DNA of 64,000 bases from Desulfobacteraceae bacterium UBA2245 (GCA_002347265.1 DDYB01000032.1:77121-141120); one strand, 5' to 3'; shown: positions 17,869 through 27,334, counted from the stretch's first letter. Made by a program: numbers and translations. Notes: generated from the sequence alone by a model not told the origin.

Positions 17869-18537
17869 CTATCCTGAAATTTTTTCTCTGGCCGCATCAA
17901 AATATATGGAATCCGGATCTTCCGAAACCAATTGCTGATACGCGCTTCGGCTTTTTTCCATGTCTCCCGCCAGTTCATAAAGCCGTCCAAGGCCAAACAG
18001 GGCTTCGGATTTCATCAGGGCGCCGCCTTCGGAGACGATTCTTTCAAAATGAGCTGCCGCGTTTTTATAATCTTTTTTCGCCTCGAAGCTATAGGCTAGT
18101 CCGCTCAAAATCATGCTTTTATAAGGCTCCTGTCCGAAATCATTCAGGGCGCTTTGATACAATTTAAGCGCCTGATCGAACTGACCGGAATCATAACAGA
18201 TGTCTGCATAAATCATCCGGGATATTCGGCTGGTTTCTCTGTCCGAATATTGATCCAATACCCGTTCAAAATCCTTTTTCACCGCTTGGTATGCGGCAGG
18301 GGGCCCTTCTTCGCGGGAAAGAACCTGGTACCTTGAAAATACCTCGTACATTGCAGCGAGCGCCCGGGCCTCGGCTTTACTCGAAAAATAAGAATTTGCC
18401 GCCCACAGCGATGCGGCGGCGATCACGGCGCATATAACGCCGATAATATGCTTTTTATACCGAAAGATGACCTGCAGCATGGTGTTTGAAAACGTCATAA
18501 TTTTATCTGGTTGGTCGACAAAATCTTTTAGCCCCAT
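17869..18537 (-). CDS. TPR membrane protein (YfgM-like)
   Basis: A 222-residue protein with one N-terminal membrane segment (about residues 28-46, IIGVICAVIAAASLWAANSY) and three to four tetratricopeptide repeats (about 100-215) such as YDSGQFDQALKLYQSAL and ELAGDMEKSRSAYQQLV. The topology resembles YfgM/Tol-Pal-associated TPR proteins that work with the Sec translocon or periplasmic chaperones; the exact role is not shown. The ATG at 18537 has AGGA at five bases. It is the last of a leftward series after feoB. Confidence 0.78.
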   Translation of the reverse strand: MGLKDFVDQPDKIMTFSNTMLQVIFRYKKHIIGVICAVIAAASLWAANSYFSSKAEARALAAMYEVFSRYQVLSREEGPPAAYQAVKKDFERVLDQYSDRETSRISRMIYADICYDSGQFDQALKLYQSALNDFGQEPYKSMILSGLAYSFEAKKDYKNAAAHFERIVSEGGALMKSEALFGLGRLYELAGDMEKSRSAYQQLVSEDPDSIYFDAAREKISG

Positions 18538-18601
18538 ATTCTTCCTTTCCATCCTTTCTTCATGGATAGATCAAATAAAATCAGCCCGCGCAGGCTGAAT
18601 C

Positions 18602-19027
18602 CTACCAAACCAAAGACCGATGAATCCAGCCTTTATCGCCGTCGGCATGTTCCACTCGCAACCAGTCCCCTTTCCGCTCCGAAACCTTGAACGGAACTCC
18701 TTTTTCAACGGAAAAAAACACTTCGAAGTTTGTACCGGGACCTGACCGGATGTTGCACTTGTCTTGTACGGTGATCACCGCGTCGATTTTCCCGACAATA
18801 TCCTGATGGATCCAGCCCTGGTCCCCCTCAAAGTCTCGAAAACGACGCCATTCTCCTTTTTTTTCAATTATTTCAATTGGATGGTTCTGTTCGACATTCC
18901 ACAGAACCTCGTATCCCTGTCCGGGGCCCGATCGAACATTTCCGATCTGCGCTTTTACCGCCAATCGCTGCGCCATGGCGGATTGGGCACACAGTAAAAC
19001 AGCTATGGCAATCAACAAACGTTTCAT
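18602..19027 (-). CDS. Exported protein with two bacterial SH3 domains
   Basis: A 141-residue protein with a cleavable signal peptide (MKRLLIAIAVLLCAQSAMAQ). Two SH3_3-type domains follow: the first carries NVRSGPGQGYEVLW and GWIHQDIV, the second NIRSGPGTNFEVFF and GWIHRSLVW. Such periplasmic SH3 pairs usually bind peptidoglycan or help anchor other envelope proteins. The ATG at 19027 was chosen because it directly precedes the signal sequence. It follows feoB by 194 bases. Confidence 0.85.
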   Translation of the reverse strand: MKRLLIAIAVLLCAQSAMAQRLAVKAQIGNVRSGPGQGYEVLWNVEQNHPIEIIEKKGEWRRFRDFEGDQGWIHQDIVGKIDAVITVQDKCNIRSGPGTNFEVFFSVEKGVPFKVSERKGDWLRVEHADGDKGWIHRSLVW

Positions 19028-19221
19028 CCCTGCACCTGTCACGTTGAATGTCCAATCAAATGCCTTCCTCTCCGGTTGCCTCCGGCGCCTGTGAGCGATC
19101 CTTCGGTGAAACAGGCGTTGGTCTCCCTTTGAAAGCATCAGGCGCCCGACTGGAAGCCCCGGGCAGCTATTCCCGGCGGCATCCTGAATCCTCGCATTTG
19201 ATTCAAGATGTTTCCGCGCAC

Positions 19222-21411
19222 CTATCCCAAACCCAAAAGCAGCCCGCCCTGATAGACAAAAAAAGCGGCCAGCCACGCAATTCCGGTACTGTAGGCAATA
19301 CTGAACGCCGTCCACTTGAACGAATTGGTCTCTTTTCGAATGGTGGTTACCGTAGCCAGGCACGGCAGATAAAGCAATACAAAAACCATCATGGAAAGCG
19401 CGGACAGAACCGTCATCCCTGAATTTTTTAACGCATGCTGCAAGGCCTCGGCAGACCTGCTTTCCACCGCATATAAAATCCCCAGGGTGCTGACAACAAT
19501 TTCCTTCGCCACAAAACCGGTCATCAGCGCGATGCTTCCCCGCCAATCAATCCCGATCGGAGCAAAAACCGGTTCAATTCCTTTGCCGATCCGCCCCATA
19601 TAGGATTTTTCGGCTATTTCAGCCTTTTTAGCGGCCAGCAGAACACTCAGTTCAGCCTCCAGGTTCGCGGCAAGCTCCTTTTGCCGCTGAGGATCCGCCG
19701 CTACAATCTCGCGCTCGAAATAATCCGAAATACTGTGAATTTGCCCATCATAATCCCTTGAATATTCGATGTTCCGGGGGAAGGCCGAAAGAGACCAAAC
19801 CACGATGGAACCGACCAGAATCACCCCCCCCATCTTTTTCAGAAACATCTTGCCTCGGTCCCACATGTGAATCATCAGGCTCTTGAGCATGGGAATCCGA
19901 TAGGGAGGAAGCTCCATCACAAAGGGAGCATCCTGGCCCCTCAAAAGGGTGGATCGAAACAGCCGGCCGGAAACAACAGCCATAACGATTCCCAGCAGAT
20001 AAATGGAAAAAATCACGGTTCCGGCCTTGGCGGCAAAAAATGTCCCTGCCAGTACGATATAAATCGGCAGGCGGGCCGAACACGACATGAAGGGCGTGAT
20101 CAAAATGGTCAGTATCCGGTCCTTTTCGCTTTCCAGGGTACGAGAGGCCATGATGGCCGGCACGCTGCATCCGAATCCCATCAGCATGGGAATAAAGGAC
20201 TTTCCGTGCAGACCGATCAGGTGCATGACCCTGTCCATGAGAAAAGCGGCCCTGGCCATATATCCCGTATCCTCGAAAAGCGCGATGCAGAAGAAGAGCA
20301 ACAGGATGTTGGGTAAAAATACGACCACGCTTCCCACGCCGGCGATAATTCCGTCGAGTAAGAGCTCCTTGAAAAGACTGTCGGAAAGGGCTGCATTCAA
20401 AGACGCAGACAGCAGCCCCACGCCGCTTTCGATCCATGCCTTGGGATAGTCTCCAACCGTAAAGGTCAGCTGGAACATGGCCCAGATAAACAGGATGAAA
20501 ATCGGAAAGCCGAAAAACCGATTGGTCAGCACCAGATCGATATTTCGGGATATATCCACGCGCTGCTGCGTGGTAGTGGTCAGAACCTCCTTGACGATAC
20601 CGGCGATAAAACCAAAGCGTTCGTCGGTCAGCAGGATTTCGGGCTCATCGTTGAACTGGTCCGTCAATTGTTTTCTCAGCCTCTCGGCCGTATCCAGAAT
20701 CCGCCTGCTGCCATTTTCCAGCTTTTCCAGGACCCGCTCCCGTATCACCTCGTCGTTTTCCAGAAGCTTGATCGCCGTCCATCGGGCATGATACGGGAAT
20801 GCGGCGGTGGTGTGCTCCTGGATTTCGGCCTGAAGCTTCCCGATGGCATCCTCGATATCGGCGCTGTATCGGACTCGGCGGTTCACAACTATCGGGGTTT
20901 CTGATTCCGCAAGTTCCACGGCGGTCTTCAGCAGATTTTCCATGCCTTCTTTCTTGTTGCCGACCGTAAATACCACCGGAACATCGAGAAGTTCGGAAAG
21001 TTTCTGTGCGTCGATCTTGATTCCCCGTCTGCGCGCCAGATCGGCCATGTTCAAAACAAACACAACCTTGCAGTTGATTTCCCTCAGCTGAACGGCCAGA
21101 TAAAGACTGCGCTCAAGGTTGGAAGCATCGATGATATCCACGACCACATCGGGAGATTCATTGAGCACGAAATCCCGGGCCACGATCTCTTCGATGGAAT
21201 ACGGGGTCAGACTGTAGGTTCCCGGTAAATCCACGATCACCAACTCATGGCCAAACCCGCGGATAGTCCCCTCTTTTTTTTCAACGGTGACCCCAGGCCA
21301 GTTGCCCACCTTCTGCCGGGTTCCCGTGAGGTTGTTGAATACGGTCGTCTTACCAGAATTAGGATTTCCAGCCAGTGCGATGGTGATGGATTTTTCAGTT
21401 ACAGCGCTCAT
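19222..21411 (-). CDS. feoB: Ferrous iron transporter FeoB
   Basis: A 729-residue inner-membrane Fe(II) transporter with an N-terminal G-protein domain. G1 is GNPNSGKTT, G2 lies in GNWPGVTVEKKEG, G3 is DLPGTYSL, and G4 is NMAD (about residue 122). The two gate regions are evident, including CSVPAIMASRTLESEKDR and MSCSARLPIY, and a further segment ends YLPCLATVTTIRKE. All the catalytic and pore signatures are complete. It is downstream of a Fur-FeoA fusion gene and feoA in one leftward cluster. Confidence 0.96.
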   Translation of the reverse strand: MSAVTEKSITIALAGNPNSGKTTVFNNLTGTRQKVGNWPGVTVEKKEGTIRGFGHELVIVDLPGTYSLTPYSIEEIVARDFVLNESPDVVVDIIDASNLERSLYLAVQLREINCKVVFVLNMADLARRRGIKIDAQKLSELLDVPVVFTVGNKKEGMENLLKTAVELAESETPIVVNRRVRYSADIEDAIGKLQAEIQEHTTAAFPYHARWTAIKLLENDEVIRERVLEKLENGSRRILDTAERLRKQLTDQFNDEPEILLTDERFGFIAGIVKEVLTTTTQQRVDISRNIDLVLTNRFFGFPIFILFIWAMFQLTFTVGDYPKAWIESGVGLLSASLNAALSDSLFKELLLDGIIAGVGSVVVFLPNILLLFFCIALFEDTGYMARAAFLMDRVMHLIGLHGKSFIPMLMGFGCSVPAIMASRTLESEKDRILTILITPFMSCSARLPIYIVLAGTFFAAKAGTVIFSIYLLGIVMAVVSGRLFRSTLLRGQDAPFVMELPPYRIPMLKSLMIHMWDRGKMFLKKMGGVILVGSIVVWSLSAFPRNIEYSRDYDGQIHSISDYFEREIVAADPQRQKELAANLEAELSVLLAAKKAEIAEKSYMGRIGKGIEPVFAPIGIDWRGSIALMTGFVAKEIVVSTLGILYAVESRSAEALQHALKNSGMTVLSALSMMVFVLLYLPCLATVTTIRKETNSFKWTAFSIAYSTGIAWLAAFFVYQGGLLLGLG

Positions 21412-21506
21412 GGGTGAACCCGAAAAGGCTTTTTGATGTCTTTTGACGCCGATTTGTTTAAAACATACTGCATGCCGCGGGCTGTTTTCGACGTCAATTT
21501 ATGGAT

Positions 21507-21740
21507 TTATTCGATCAACTCGACAGTGATATGATGGGCTTCCTCAACACGAAGGGAGATATGATATCCTTTGACAATCAACTCCACGGGGTCTTTGAGC
21601 GGAGCGTATTTTTCCACATAAATTTCCGTTCCCTTCTGAAGACCCATTTCCAGAAGCCTTCTTCTCAGAGCCCCGGTAGAACCCACATGAACGATTCTTG
21701 CCCTGCTGCCTTCCCTCATTCCACTTAAAGTCAATTCCAT
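21507..21740 (-). CDS. feoA: FeoA, small SH3-like partner of FeoB
   Basis: A 77-residue FeoA protein (MELTLSGMREGSRARI start; LRRRLLEMGLQKGTEI core; HISLRVEEAHHI near the end). FeoA is a cytosolic SH3-like protein needed for FeoB-dependent iron uptake. It lies 95 bases before feoB and 18 bases after the Fur-FeoA fusion gene, whose C-terminal domain is a second FeoA-like module. Confidence 0.92.
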   Translation of the reverse strand: MELTLSGMREGSRARIVHVGSTGALRRRLLEMGLQKGTEIYVEKYAPLKDPVELIVKGYHISLRVEEAHHITVELIE

Positions 21741-21758
21741 GTTGTTCCACGTTCTGAA

Positions 21759-22436
21759 TTATTGGACCGCTTCCACCTGTATTTTCTCAGCAAGCCCTCT
21801 TCCAAGCGCAAACCGCGTTCGGTCTGCGGCGATAACCACCTGGCCCTTGCTCGAATTGGTAATCACCTCGATTTCATCCCCCACCCGCAATCCCATCGCG
21901 CTCAGTCGGACGCGCGTCGTCGTACCTCCGGTAAATTCCCTGATAATCAGGCGCTGGCCCTGTTTGGCCATCACCAGAGAAATGGATGCTTGTTGTTTGG
22001 GAAAACACTGGGAACAAAGTCCGTACAGCTCCATCTTGTGCTGAAGAATATGAAAACCGTGCCGCCCGGAAATGCGGATCTGAAGCGCCTCCATGTCGGA
22101 ATCCTCAAACTCGAGAATCCGGTCGCACTTGATGCAAATCATATGATCGTGATGCTGGCCAAGATGTCTGTGTTCATATCGAACCAGGCCATTATTGAAG
22201 CGGTTCTGCTGCGCAAATCCGAAATAACACATTAGATCAAGGGTTTGCTTGACGAAGCTTTCTTCAAAATCAACCCCCTTGTCCTTAAGAACCCCAATGA
22301 ACTCTTCAAGGGTAACATGGTTTTCTATTTGCAGAAAAACATCGAGGATTCTGTAGCGATCTTCAAAATTATCCAGCTTTTCCTGCAGGAAAAGCTGCTT
22401 GAACTGTTCTTTTTCCTGTTGGTGAATCTGCTTCAT
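21759..22436 (-). CDS. Fur family regulator fused to a FeoA domain
   Basis: A 225-residue fusion. Residues 1-148 are a Fur-type metalloregulator: a winged-helix DNA-binding part, then the metal-binding stretch HHDHMICIKC (95-104) and the second pair CSQC (141-144). Residues about 151-225 are a FeoA/SH3-like domain with LSAMGLRVGDEIEV and the usual RFALGRGLAEKI end. It is first in the leftward cluster with feoA and feoB, so it is probably the iron regulator of that cluster. The ATG at 22436 has AGGA nine bases upstream. SH3-like C-terminal domains are well known in DtxR/MntR/IdeR regulators but not in ordinary Fur. Confidence 0.85.
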   Translation of the reverse strand: MKQIHQQEKEQFKQLFLQEKLDNFEDRYRILDVFLQIENHVTLEEFIGVLKDKGVDFEESFVKQTLDLMCYFGFAQQNRFNNGLVRYEHRHLGQHHDHMICIKCDRILEFEDSDMEALQIRISGRHGFHILQHKMELYGLCSQCFPKQQASISLVMAKQGQRLIIREFTGGTTTRVRLSAMGLRVGDEIEVITNSSKGQVVIAADRTRFALGRGLAEKIQVEAVQ

Positions 22437-22465
22437 GAAGGTATCCTGTTGTTTAAAACTTTTAT

Positions 22466-22494
22466 GAAATAATGCGAAACCATGAAATTGTCAA
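22466..22494 (-). promoter_or_regulatory. Possible promoter of the fur/feo cluster
   Basis: On the leftward strand TTGACA (22494-22489), 17 bases, TATTTC (22471-22466). The -35 box is perfect and the -10 box weak. It lies 30 bases before the Fur-FeoA start. I did not find a convincing classical Fur box over it. Confidence 0.35.
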
Positions 22495-22562
22495 CCAATC
22501 AGGTCAAAACAAGTTGAATACGGTATATTGAAACAAGCTTTGGATCCTTGCCGGCCGAATCC

Positions 22563-22598
22563 GAATAAAAAATCCCGGCCTGCTGTGCGCCGGGATTT
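22563..22598 (-). terminator. Rho-independent terminator of gyrB
   Basis: On the leftward strand, arms AAATCCCGGC and GCCGGGATTT (22598-22589 and 22579-22570) enclose a nine-base loop and run into a U-rich tract (TTTTTTATT). It lies 33 bases after the gyrB stop and separates it from the fur/feo cluster. Confidence 0.85.
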
Positions 22599-22630
22599 CA
22601 AGTATTCGGATTAAAAAAAGAATATACAGA

Positions 22631-25033
22631 TCAGATATCCAGCATGCTCACCTCAAGGGCGTTGTTCTGAATAAACTCTCTGCGCGGTTCAACCTCATCT
22701 CCCATTAAAACCGTAAATATCTCATCAGCCAGAACCGCGTCTTCCACCCGGACCCGCAACATGTTGCGTTTCTCCGGATTCATGGTGGTTTCCCATAGTT
22801 GATCCGGATTCATTTCGCCAAGACCCTTGTACCTTTGAATGGAAATTCCTTTCTTGGCGTCTTCCATCAGAAAATCCAGAAGTTGTCTTTTTTCCTGAAG
22901 GATCACCGCATCGCTTTGCTTTTCGGTACTGGTAACGCAAAACGGCGGAATATCCAGCTCTGCTATTTTTTTCCCCAGCGCATAAAGCCTCTGGTAGCTG
23001 GCAGAATAAATAAAGGTTCTTCCGATTCGTATGGGCTTGATATCCTTGTTGGAGGTGTTTTTCACCGTGATTTCAAAAACATCTTTATCTTCATCCCATA
23101 TGGGATCCTGAGCGTCGTAGCCGGCCTGAACGAGAATGGCTTTAAGGTTCTGCATTTTACCGGAATCCGACAGATAGGCGCGATCCTCCACATTTTCCAG
23201 AATCAGGATCTCGAGTAACTCGGGATCAATGCCCTGAAGCTCCATCTTGGAAACAATATCAAAATAGTCGGATAAATTGCCCAAAAAAATATGCAGGGTA
23301 TGATCGGACAAAGTTTTGTTAAGGGACTGAATTTTCACCTGGCGCTGGGCGCTGATTTTTTGAAGCTGATAGTCTCGGTATTCCTGTTCGTTTTTGAGAT
23401 ATTGCGCGCTTTTCGCCTTGCCGACCCTGAAAAGCGGCGGCTGGGCAATGAACAAATACCCGTTTTCGATCAATTCCGGCATCTGCCGGTAGAAAAAAGT
23501 CAGCAACAAGGTTCGGATATGCGATCCATCCACATCCGCATCGGTCATAATGATGATCTTGTGATACCGGATCTTCGTGACGTCGTATTCGTCCTTGCCG
23601 ACCCCGGTTCCCAGAGCGGTGATGATGTTTTTGATCTCCTCGCTTCTCAATATCTTGTCGAAACGCGCTTTTTCGACGTTTAAAATTTTACCTCTGAGCG
23701 GAAGGATGGCCTGAAATTTCCTGTCCCGCCCCTGCTTGGCCGAACCGCCGGCAGAATCCCCTTCCACAAGGAAAAGCTCCCGGTCTTTCGGATCTGAAAG
23801 CTGACATTCGGCCAGTTTTCCCGGAAGACTGGCATCCCCTAAAGCCCCCTTGCTTCGCGCCAGATCCTTGGCTCTTCTGGCGGCATCGCGGGCCCTGGCG
23901 GCATCCACGGATTTTTCCACAATTTTTTTAGCAACCGAAGGATTTTCTTCGAAATACACGTTGAGCTTGTCGGCAACCAGCGATTCCACCAGTCCCTTGA
24001 CTTCACTGTTTCCCAGTTTCGTCTTGGTCTGCCCCTCGAACTGGGGAGATCTGATCCTGATGCTGATGACGGCGGTCAACCCCTCTCTGACATCGTCTCC
24101 GGTAATCTTGGCCTTAAGACCCTTGGGAATATTTCCGGAAGCGGCATATTGATTGATCGCCCGTGTAAGTGCCGTCTTGAATCCGATCAGGTGAAAACCG
24201 CCTTCTACCGTGTTGATGTTGTTTGCAAAAGAAAAAATCTTATCCTGATAGGAATCGTTGTACTGCAGGGATACCTGAATCTGAACATCGTTCTTTTCGC
24301 CTTCGATGAATATCGGCGGGTGCAGGGCAATTGAACGCCGGTTCAGGTATTCGACAAAGGATACGATGCCCCCCTCATAGCAATAAGTGTTTTTTTCATC
24401 CGAGCGTTCATCCTGAATGGAAATGGTGAGGCCCTTGTTTAAAAAAGCCATTTCTCGAATACGGCGGTCCAGGGTTTCAAAGACAAAGCTGTCCGTATTC
24501 ATGATCTCGGTGTCCGGAGCAAAATGGACCTTGGTGCCCCGTCTGTCCGTGTTTCCGATCACCTGAAGCTCGCTGGTCTTAACTCCCTTGGCGTAGGTCT
24601 GATGATAGATCTTGCCATCGCTGTAGATTTCCACTTCAAGAAATCTGGAAAGCGCATTGACCACCGATACGCCTACTCCATGAAGTCCTCCAGAAACCTT
24701 GTAGGAGTCATTATCGAATTTTCCGCCGGCATGAAGCTTGGTCATGACAACTTCCACCGCCGGAACCCCTTCGATTTTATGAATACCGACAGGAATGCCG
24801 CGACCGTTGTCCACCACACTGACACTGTTGTCCTTGTGAATAACGATCTCGATGGTGTCGCAGACTCCGGCCATGGCTTCATCGATGCTGTTGTCCACAA
24901 CCTCGTAGACCAGGTGATGAAGCCCTTCGAGGTCCACATTTCCGATATACATGGAGGGTCGTTTTCGAACAGCCTGAAGCCCCTCGAGTACCTTTATGCT
25001 GTCTTCCGTATAGTTCGTCGCATCATTCATCAT
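22631..25033 (-). CDS. gyrB: DNA gyrase subunit B
   Basis: An 800-residue GyrB, the ATPase subunit that introduces negative supercoils. The GHKL ATP site is visible (VVDNSIDEAMAG, DNGRGIPV, SGGLHGVGVSVVNAL), as are the Toprim motifs (LFLVEGDSAGGSAKQGRDR, MTDADVDGSHIRTLLLTFF) and the C-terminal QRYKGLGEMNPDQLWETTM. Length is that of proteobacterial GyrB without a large insert. The start overlaps the dnaN stop by four bases. It is the last gene of the leftward rdgC-like, dnaN, gyrB operon. Confidence 0.97.
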   Translation of the reverse strand: MMNDATNYTEDSIKVLEGLQAVRKRPSMYIGNVDLEGLHHLVYEVVDNSIDEAMAGVCDTIEIVIHKDNSVSVVDNGRGIPVGIHKIEGVPAVEVVMTKLHAGGKFDNDSYKVSGGLHGVGVSVVNALSRFLEVEIYSDGKIYHQTYAKGVKTSELQVIGNTDRRGTKVHFAPDTEIMNTDSFVFETLDRRIREMAFLNKGLTISIQDERSDEKNTYCYEGGIVSFVEYLNRRSIALHPPIFIEGEKNDVQIQVSLQYNDSYQDKIFSFANNINTVEGGFHLIGFKTALTRAINQYAASGNIPKGLKAKITGDDVREGLTAVISIRIRSPQFEGQTKTKLGNSEVKGLVESLVADKLNVYFEENPSVAKKIVEKSVDAARARDAARRAKDLARSKGALGDASLPGKLAECQLSDPKDRELFLVEGDSAGGSAKQGRDRKFQAILPLRGKILNVEKARFDKILRSEEIKNIITALGTGVGKDEYDVTKIRYHKIIIMTDADVDGSHIRTLLLTFFYRQMPELIENGYLFIAQPPLFRVGKAKSAQYLKNEQEYRDYQLQKISAQRQVKIQSLNKTLSDHTLHIFLGNLSDYFDIVSKMELQGIDPELLEILILENVEDRAYLSDSGKMQNLKAILVQAGYDAQDPIWDEDKDVFEITVKNTSNKDIKPIRIGRTFIYSASYQRLYALGKKIAELDIPPFCVTSTEKQSDAVILQEKRQLLDFLMEDAKKGISIQRYKGLGEMNPDQLWETTMNPEKRNMLRVRVEDAVLADEIFTVLMGDEVEPRREFIQNNALEVSMLDI

Positions 25034-26145
25034 ATTCGCATCGGCATGATGGCGCTTAGGTAGTTTGGATTATCCTTGTCTTCGATATAACAGGGTCTTT
25101 CCTGGCTGATCACGGTCACTCGAACGTCCTCTCCATCGATGACATTCAGCGTGTCTAAGAAAAATCTCGGATTAAACGCCATTTTCATCGGTTCTCCGTT
25201 ATAGCTGATCGCAATCTCTTCCCTGGATTCTCCGATTTCGGGATTGGTGATATGAATCGCCAATTTTTCATTTTCGATGACAAAAATAACCCATTTATAA
25301 TCATCGGAAGATAGAATGGACATTCTTTTGAGCATCATGATAAATCGCTGCCGGTTCAGGTCGATGGTTTTTCCCCCCTCCTTGGAAATGATCTCGGAGT
25401 ATTTCGGAAAAATGCCCTCCAGAAGACGAATGATGATAATCTCGGATTCTTTTTTGACAATGAAATGATTTTCTTTCACGCCAACCCGAACCGTGCCTTT
25501 TTCGTCCAGGAACTTATTGACCTCGGCCAATCCCTTTTTGGGAACAATCAATCCGGGACCCTCCGGAACAGAAGCCGACGGGTCAAAAATATGATCCACC
25601 TTTGAAAGACGGCTGCCGTCCGTTGAAACCATTCTGAGAATTTTTTCCTTATCGGTCAGGATTCTTTCCAGATAAACGCCGTTAGTATGCGCCCGTTTTT
25701 CATCGGAAACACCGATGGCCAGAGACTTCTCAATCATGCTTTTAAAGGCTCCGGAATCGATGGAAAAATAATCGGCGTCTTCAATCTTCGGAATAAGGGG
25801 GAATTCATCACAACTCATTCCCAGCAGATGATAGTCAACATTTTCATTTCCGATTTGAATCCAGCCATTCTCGATTTTGTTCACATAAACGGTTTCCTCT
25901 GGAAAATCCCGAATGATTTCATATAACTTTTTGGAATTCAACAAAACCGTTCCCGGTGTTTCAACCGCTGCAGGATAGATTCCCTCAAATCCGGTTTCCA
26001 GATCCGTTGCCGTGATGGCGACTGCGGCGTCCGACGCCTTGATCAGCACATTGCTGGTAGCGGCCAGGGTGCTCTTTCTGCCGGTTAACCCCTGGATCTT
26101 GGAAAGAATATCCACGATATCTCTTTTTTGTATTGTAAACTTCAT
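25030..26145 (-). CDS. dnaN: DNA polymerase III beta sliding clamp
   Basis: A 371-residue beta clamp. The start MKFTIQKRDIVDILSKIQGL, an internal IGVSDEKRAHTNGVYL and the C-terminal end YLSAIMPMRI (usual MPMR/MPMRL tail) are characteristic, and the three-fold clamp length fits. It is commonly next to dnaA and gyrB in bacteria. Here gyrB follows with a four-base overlap, but the upstream neighbours are two RdgC-like genes rather than dnaA, and I see no cluster of DnaA boxes nearby. Confidence 0.96.
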   Translation of the reverse strand: MKFTIQKRDIVDILSKIQGLTGRKSTLAATSNVLIKASDAAVAITATDLETGFEGIYPAAVETPGTVLLNSKKLYEIIRDFPEETVYVNKIENGWIQIGNENVDYHLLGMSCDEFPLIPKIEDADYFSIDSGAFKSMIEKSLAIGVSDEKRAHTNGVYLERILTDKEKILRMVSTDGSRLSKVDHIFDPSASVPEGPGLIVPKKGLAEVNKFLDEKGTVRVGVKENHFIVKKESEIIIIRLLEGIFPKYSEIISKEGGKTIDLNRQRFIMMLKRMSILSSDDYKWVIFVIENEKLAIHITNPEIGESREEIAISYNGEPMKMAFNPRFFLDTLNVIDGEDVRVTVISQERPCYIEDKDNPNYLSAIMPMRI

Positions 26146-26178
26146 ACGTCAATCTCTTTAAAAAATTTAAACCTCTGG

Positions 26179-26715
26179 TTATTTTCGCTCGCTGGAGCGG
26201 ATCCATTTCTGAATGTCTGGAACGATGTTCGTGCTCCATGCTTCTGAAATTCTCAAACGGATGAATCGGTTAAAAGTTTTGTCTAAAAACGAGAACAGCT
26301 TTTCATAAAGATACCCCTTTTCCAGGATGGCGCCTTCAATATCCTCCTTTTTTTCGATCGGGGCTGTATCCGGTGTTTTAAGATTGGAAATTCCAAGACT
26401 TTCTCCTTTTAAGCAAAAACGCCAGATCTGTTCTTCGGATTTGTAAGATAGGTTGATTTCGGTAACAACGGCCCCTTTTTGAAGCGCCATATATGCTTCT
26501 TCAAGTCCGGCATCATCTCCTTTGATGGTGATGGTTTCAACTGTATGCGTCAGATGGTTCTGCAGAACCAGGCGGTTTCCGATTTCAACCAGTGCGCCGG
26601 GACTCTCCGAGTCGCTCAAAATATCTTTATCATTTTCTATAACATACCATAACCACGTAAGAAATTCATATCCAATAAACTTATAACGATTGTAGGACAC
26701 CGAAACATCAAGCAT
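26179..26715 (-). CDS. RdgC C-terminal-half-like protein
   Basis: A 178-residue protein. Its core (a GREFLTWLW-like stretch at YEFLTWLWYVIEND, then LEEAYMALQKGAVVTEINL, then WRFCLKGESLGISNLKTP) resembles the order and spacing of the C-terminal half of RdgC, with the typical GK-V-E-L-L stretch. A helical C-terminus ends IQKWIRSSERK. The preceding gene encodes the N-terminal half, and only four bases separate them, so the two chains probably work together. The assignment is by my own pattern comparison and is not certain. Confidence 0.55.
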   Translation of the reverse strand: MLDVSVSYNRYKFIGYEFLTWLWYVIENDKDILSDSESPGALVEIGNRLVLQNHLTHTVETITIKGDDAGLEEAYMALQKGAVVTEINLSYKSEEQIWRFCLKGESLGISNLKTPDTAPIEKKEDIEGAILEKGYLYEKLFSFLDKTFNRFIRLRISEAWSTNIVPDIQKWIRSSERK

Positions 26716-26719
26716 TTAT

Positions 26720-27334
26720 CTACCCCGCAAACCGGGTCGGCGTCAGCCGGGAAAGTGTGTCGCGCTGAACGGCCTCAAGACCGCAAAGCAGGTCCGCCAT
26801 GGTGAAGGGAAAGTAACGGATTAAACTCAGGTTGAATGATTTAAAAAACAGGGTTTCAAATGCTTCGCAGGCGGTCTTCTGGTGGGTGAACAACCAAACC
26901 GATTCCTGTTCGTGGCTCCAGATCGCGTCATAAACATTCGGCGTTGCCGGAATGCGCAAGGTAAGCGTTCGGATTACCTGATCCTTGATTTCTTTTTTTT
27001 CATTTCGGCTCAGAAAGGTCTTTAAATTTTTAGCAAGCCTTTTGGCGCTCTCTATTGCGAAGTTTTTTTGAACTACCTTGGCTGGAATGCTTTTTTTATC
27101 CATCCGCATGGAGAAAATCAGGTAAGGTCCTACAATCAAAGAGGATGATTCGAATTTCGGCTGAAAAGGATCGTCAAAGTCTGTCCACCCGACCACTGTG
27201 TTTGCATCTTCGCCGTCAACATCTTGAATGACGTTTTTTTTCAAACCGGAGGTGATCGTTTCAATGACCGGATTCTGAATCCGGCCGTTGACTTTGTAGC
27301 GGGTCACAGAAACACTGGATGAAAGAAGTCCCAT
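26720..27334 (-). CDS. rdgC: RdgC-like protein (N-terminal half)
   Basis: A 204-residue protein beginning MGLLSSSVSVTRYKVNG. RdgC is a nucleoid protein that forms a ring on DNA and restrains RecA. The features ending PATPNVYDAIWSHEQESVWLF and LSLIRYFPFT match the N-terminal half of RdgC-type proteins. E. coli RdgC has 303 residues, so the rest is missing here and may be supplied by the adjacent gene. The ATG at 27334 was preferred; in-frame ATGs upstream precede an AT-rich, hydrophobic stretch that is not protein-like. It is the first gene of the operon leading to dnaN and gyrB. Confidence 0.65.
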   Translation of the reverse strand: MGLLSSSVSVTRYKVNGRIQNPVIETITSGLKKNVIQDVDGEDANTVVGWTDFDDPFQPKFESSSLIVGPYLIFSMRMDKKSIPAKVVQKNFAIESAKRLAKNLKTFLSRNEKKEIKDQVIRTLTLRIPATPNVYDAIWSHEQESVWLFTHQKTACEAFETLFFKSFNLSLIRYFPFTMADLLCGLEAVQRDTLSRLTPTRFAG

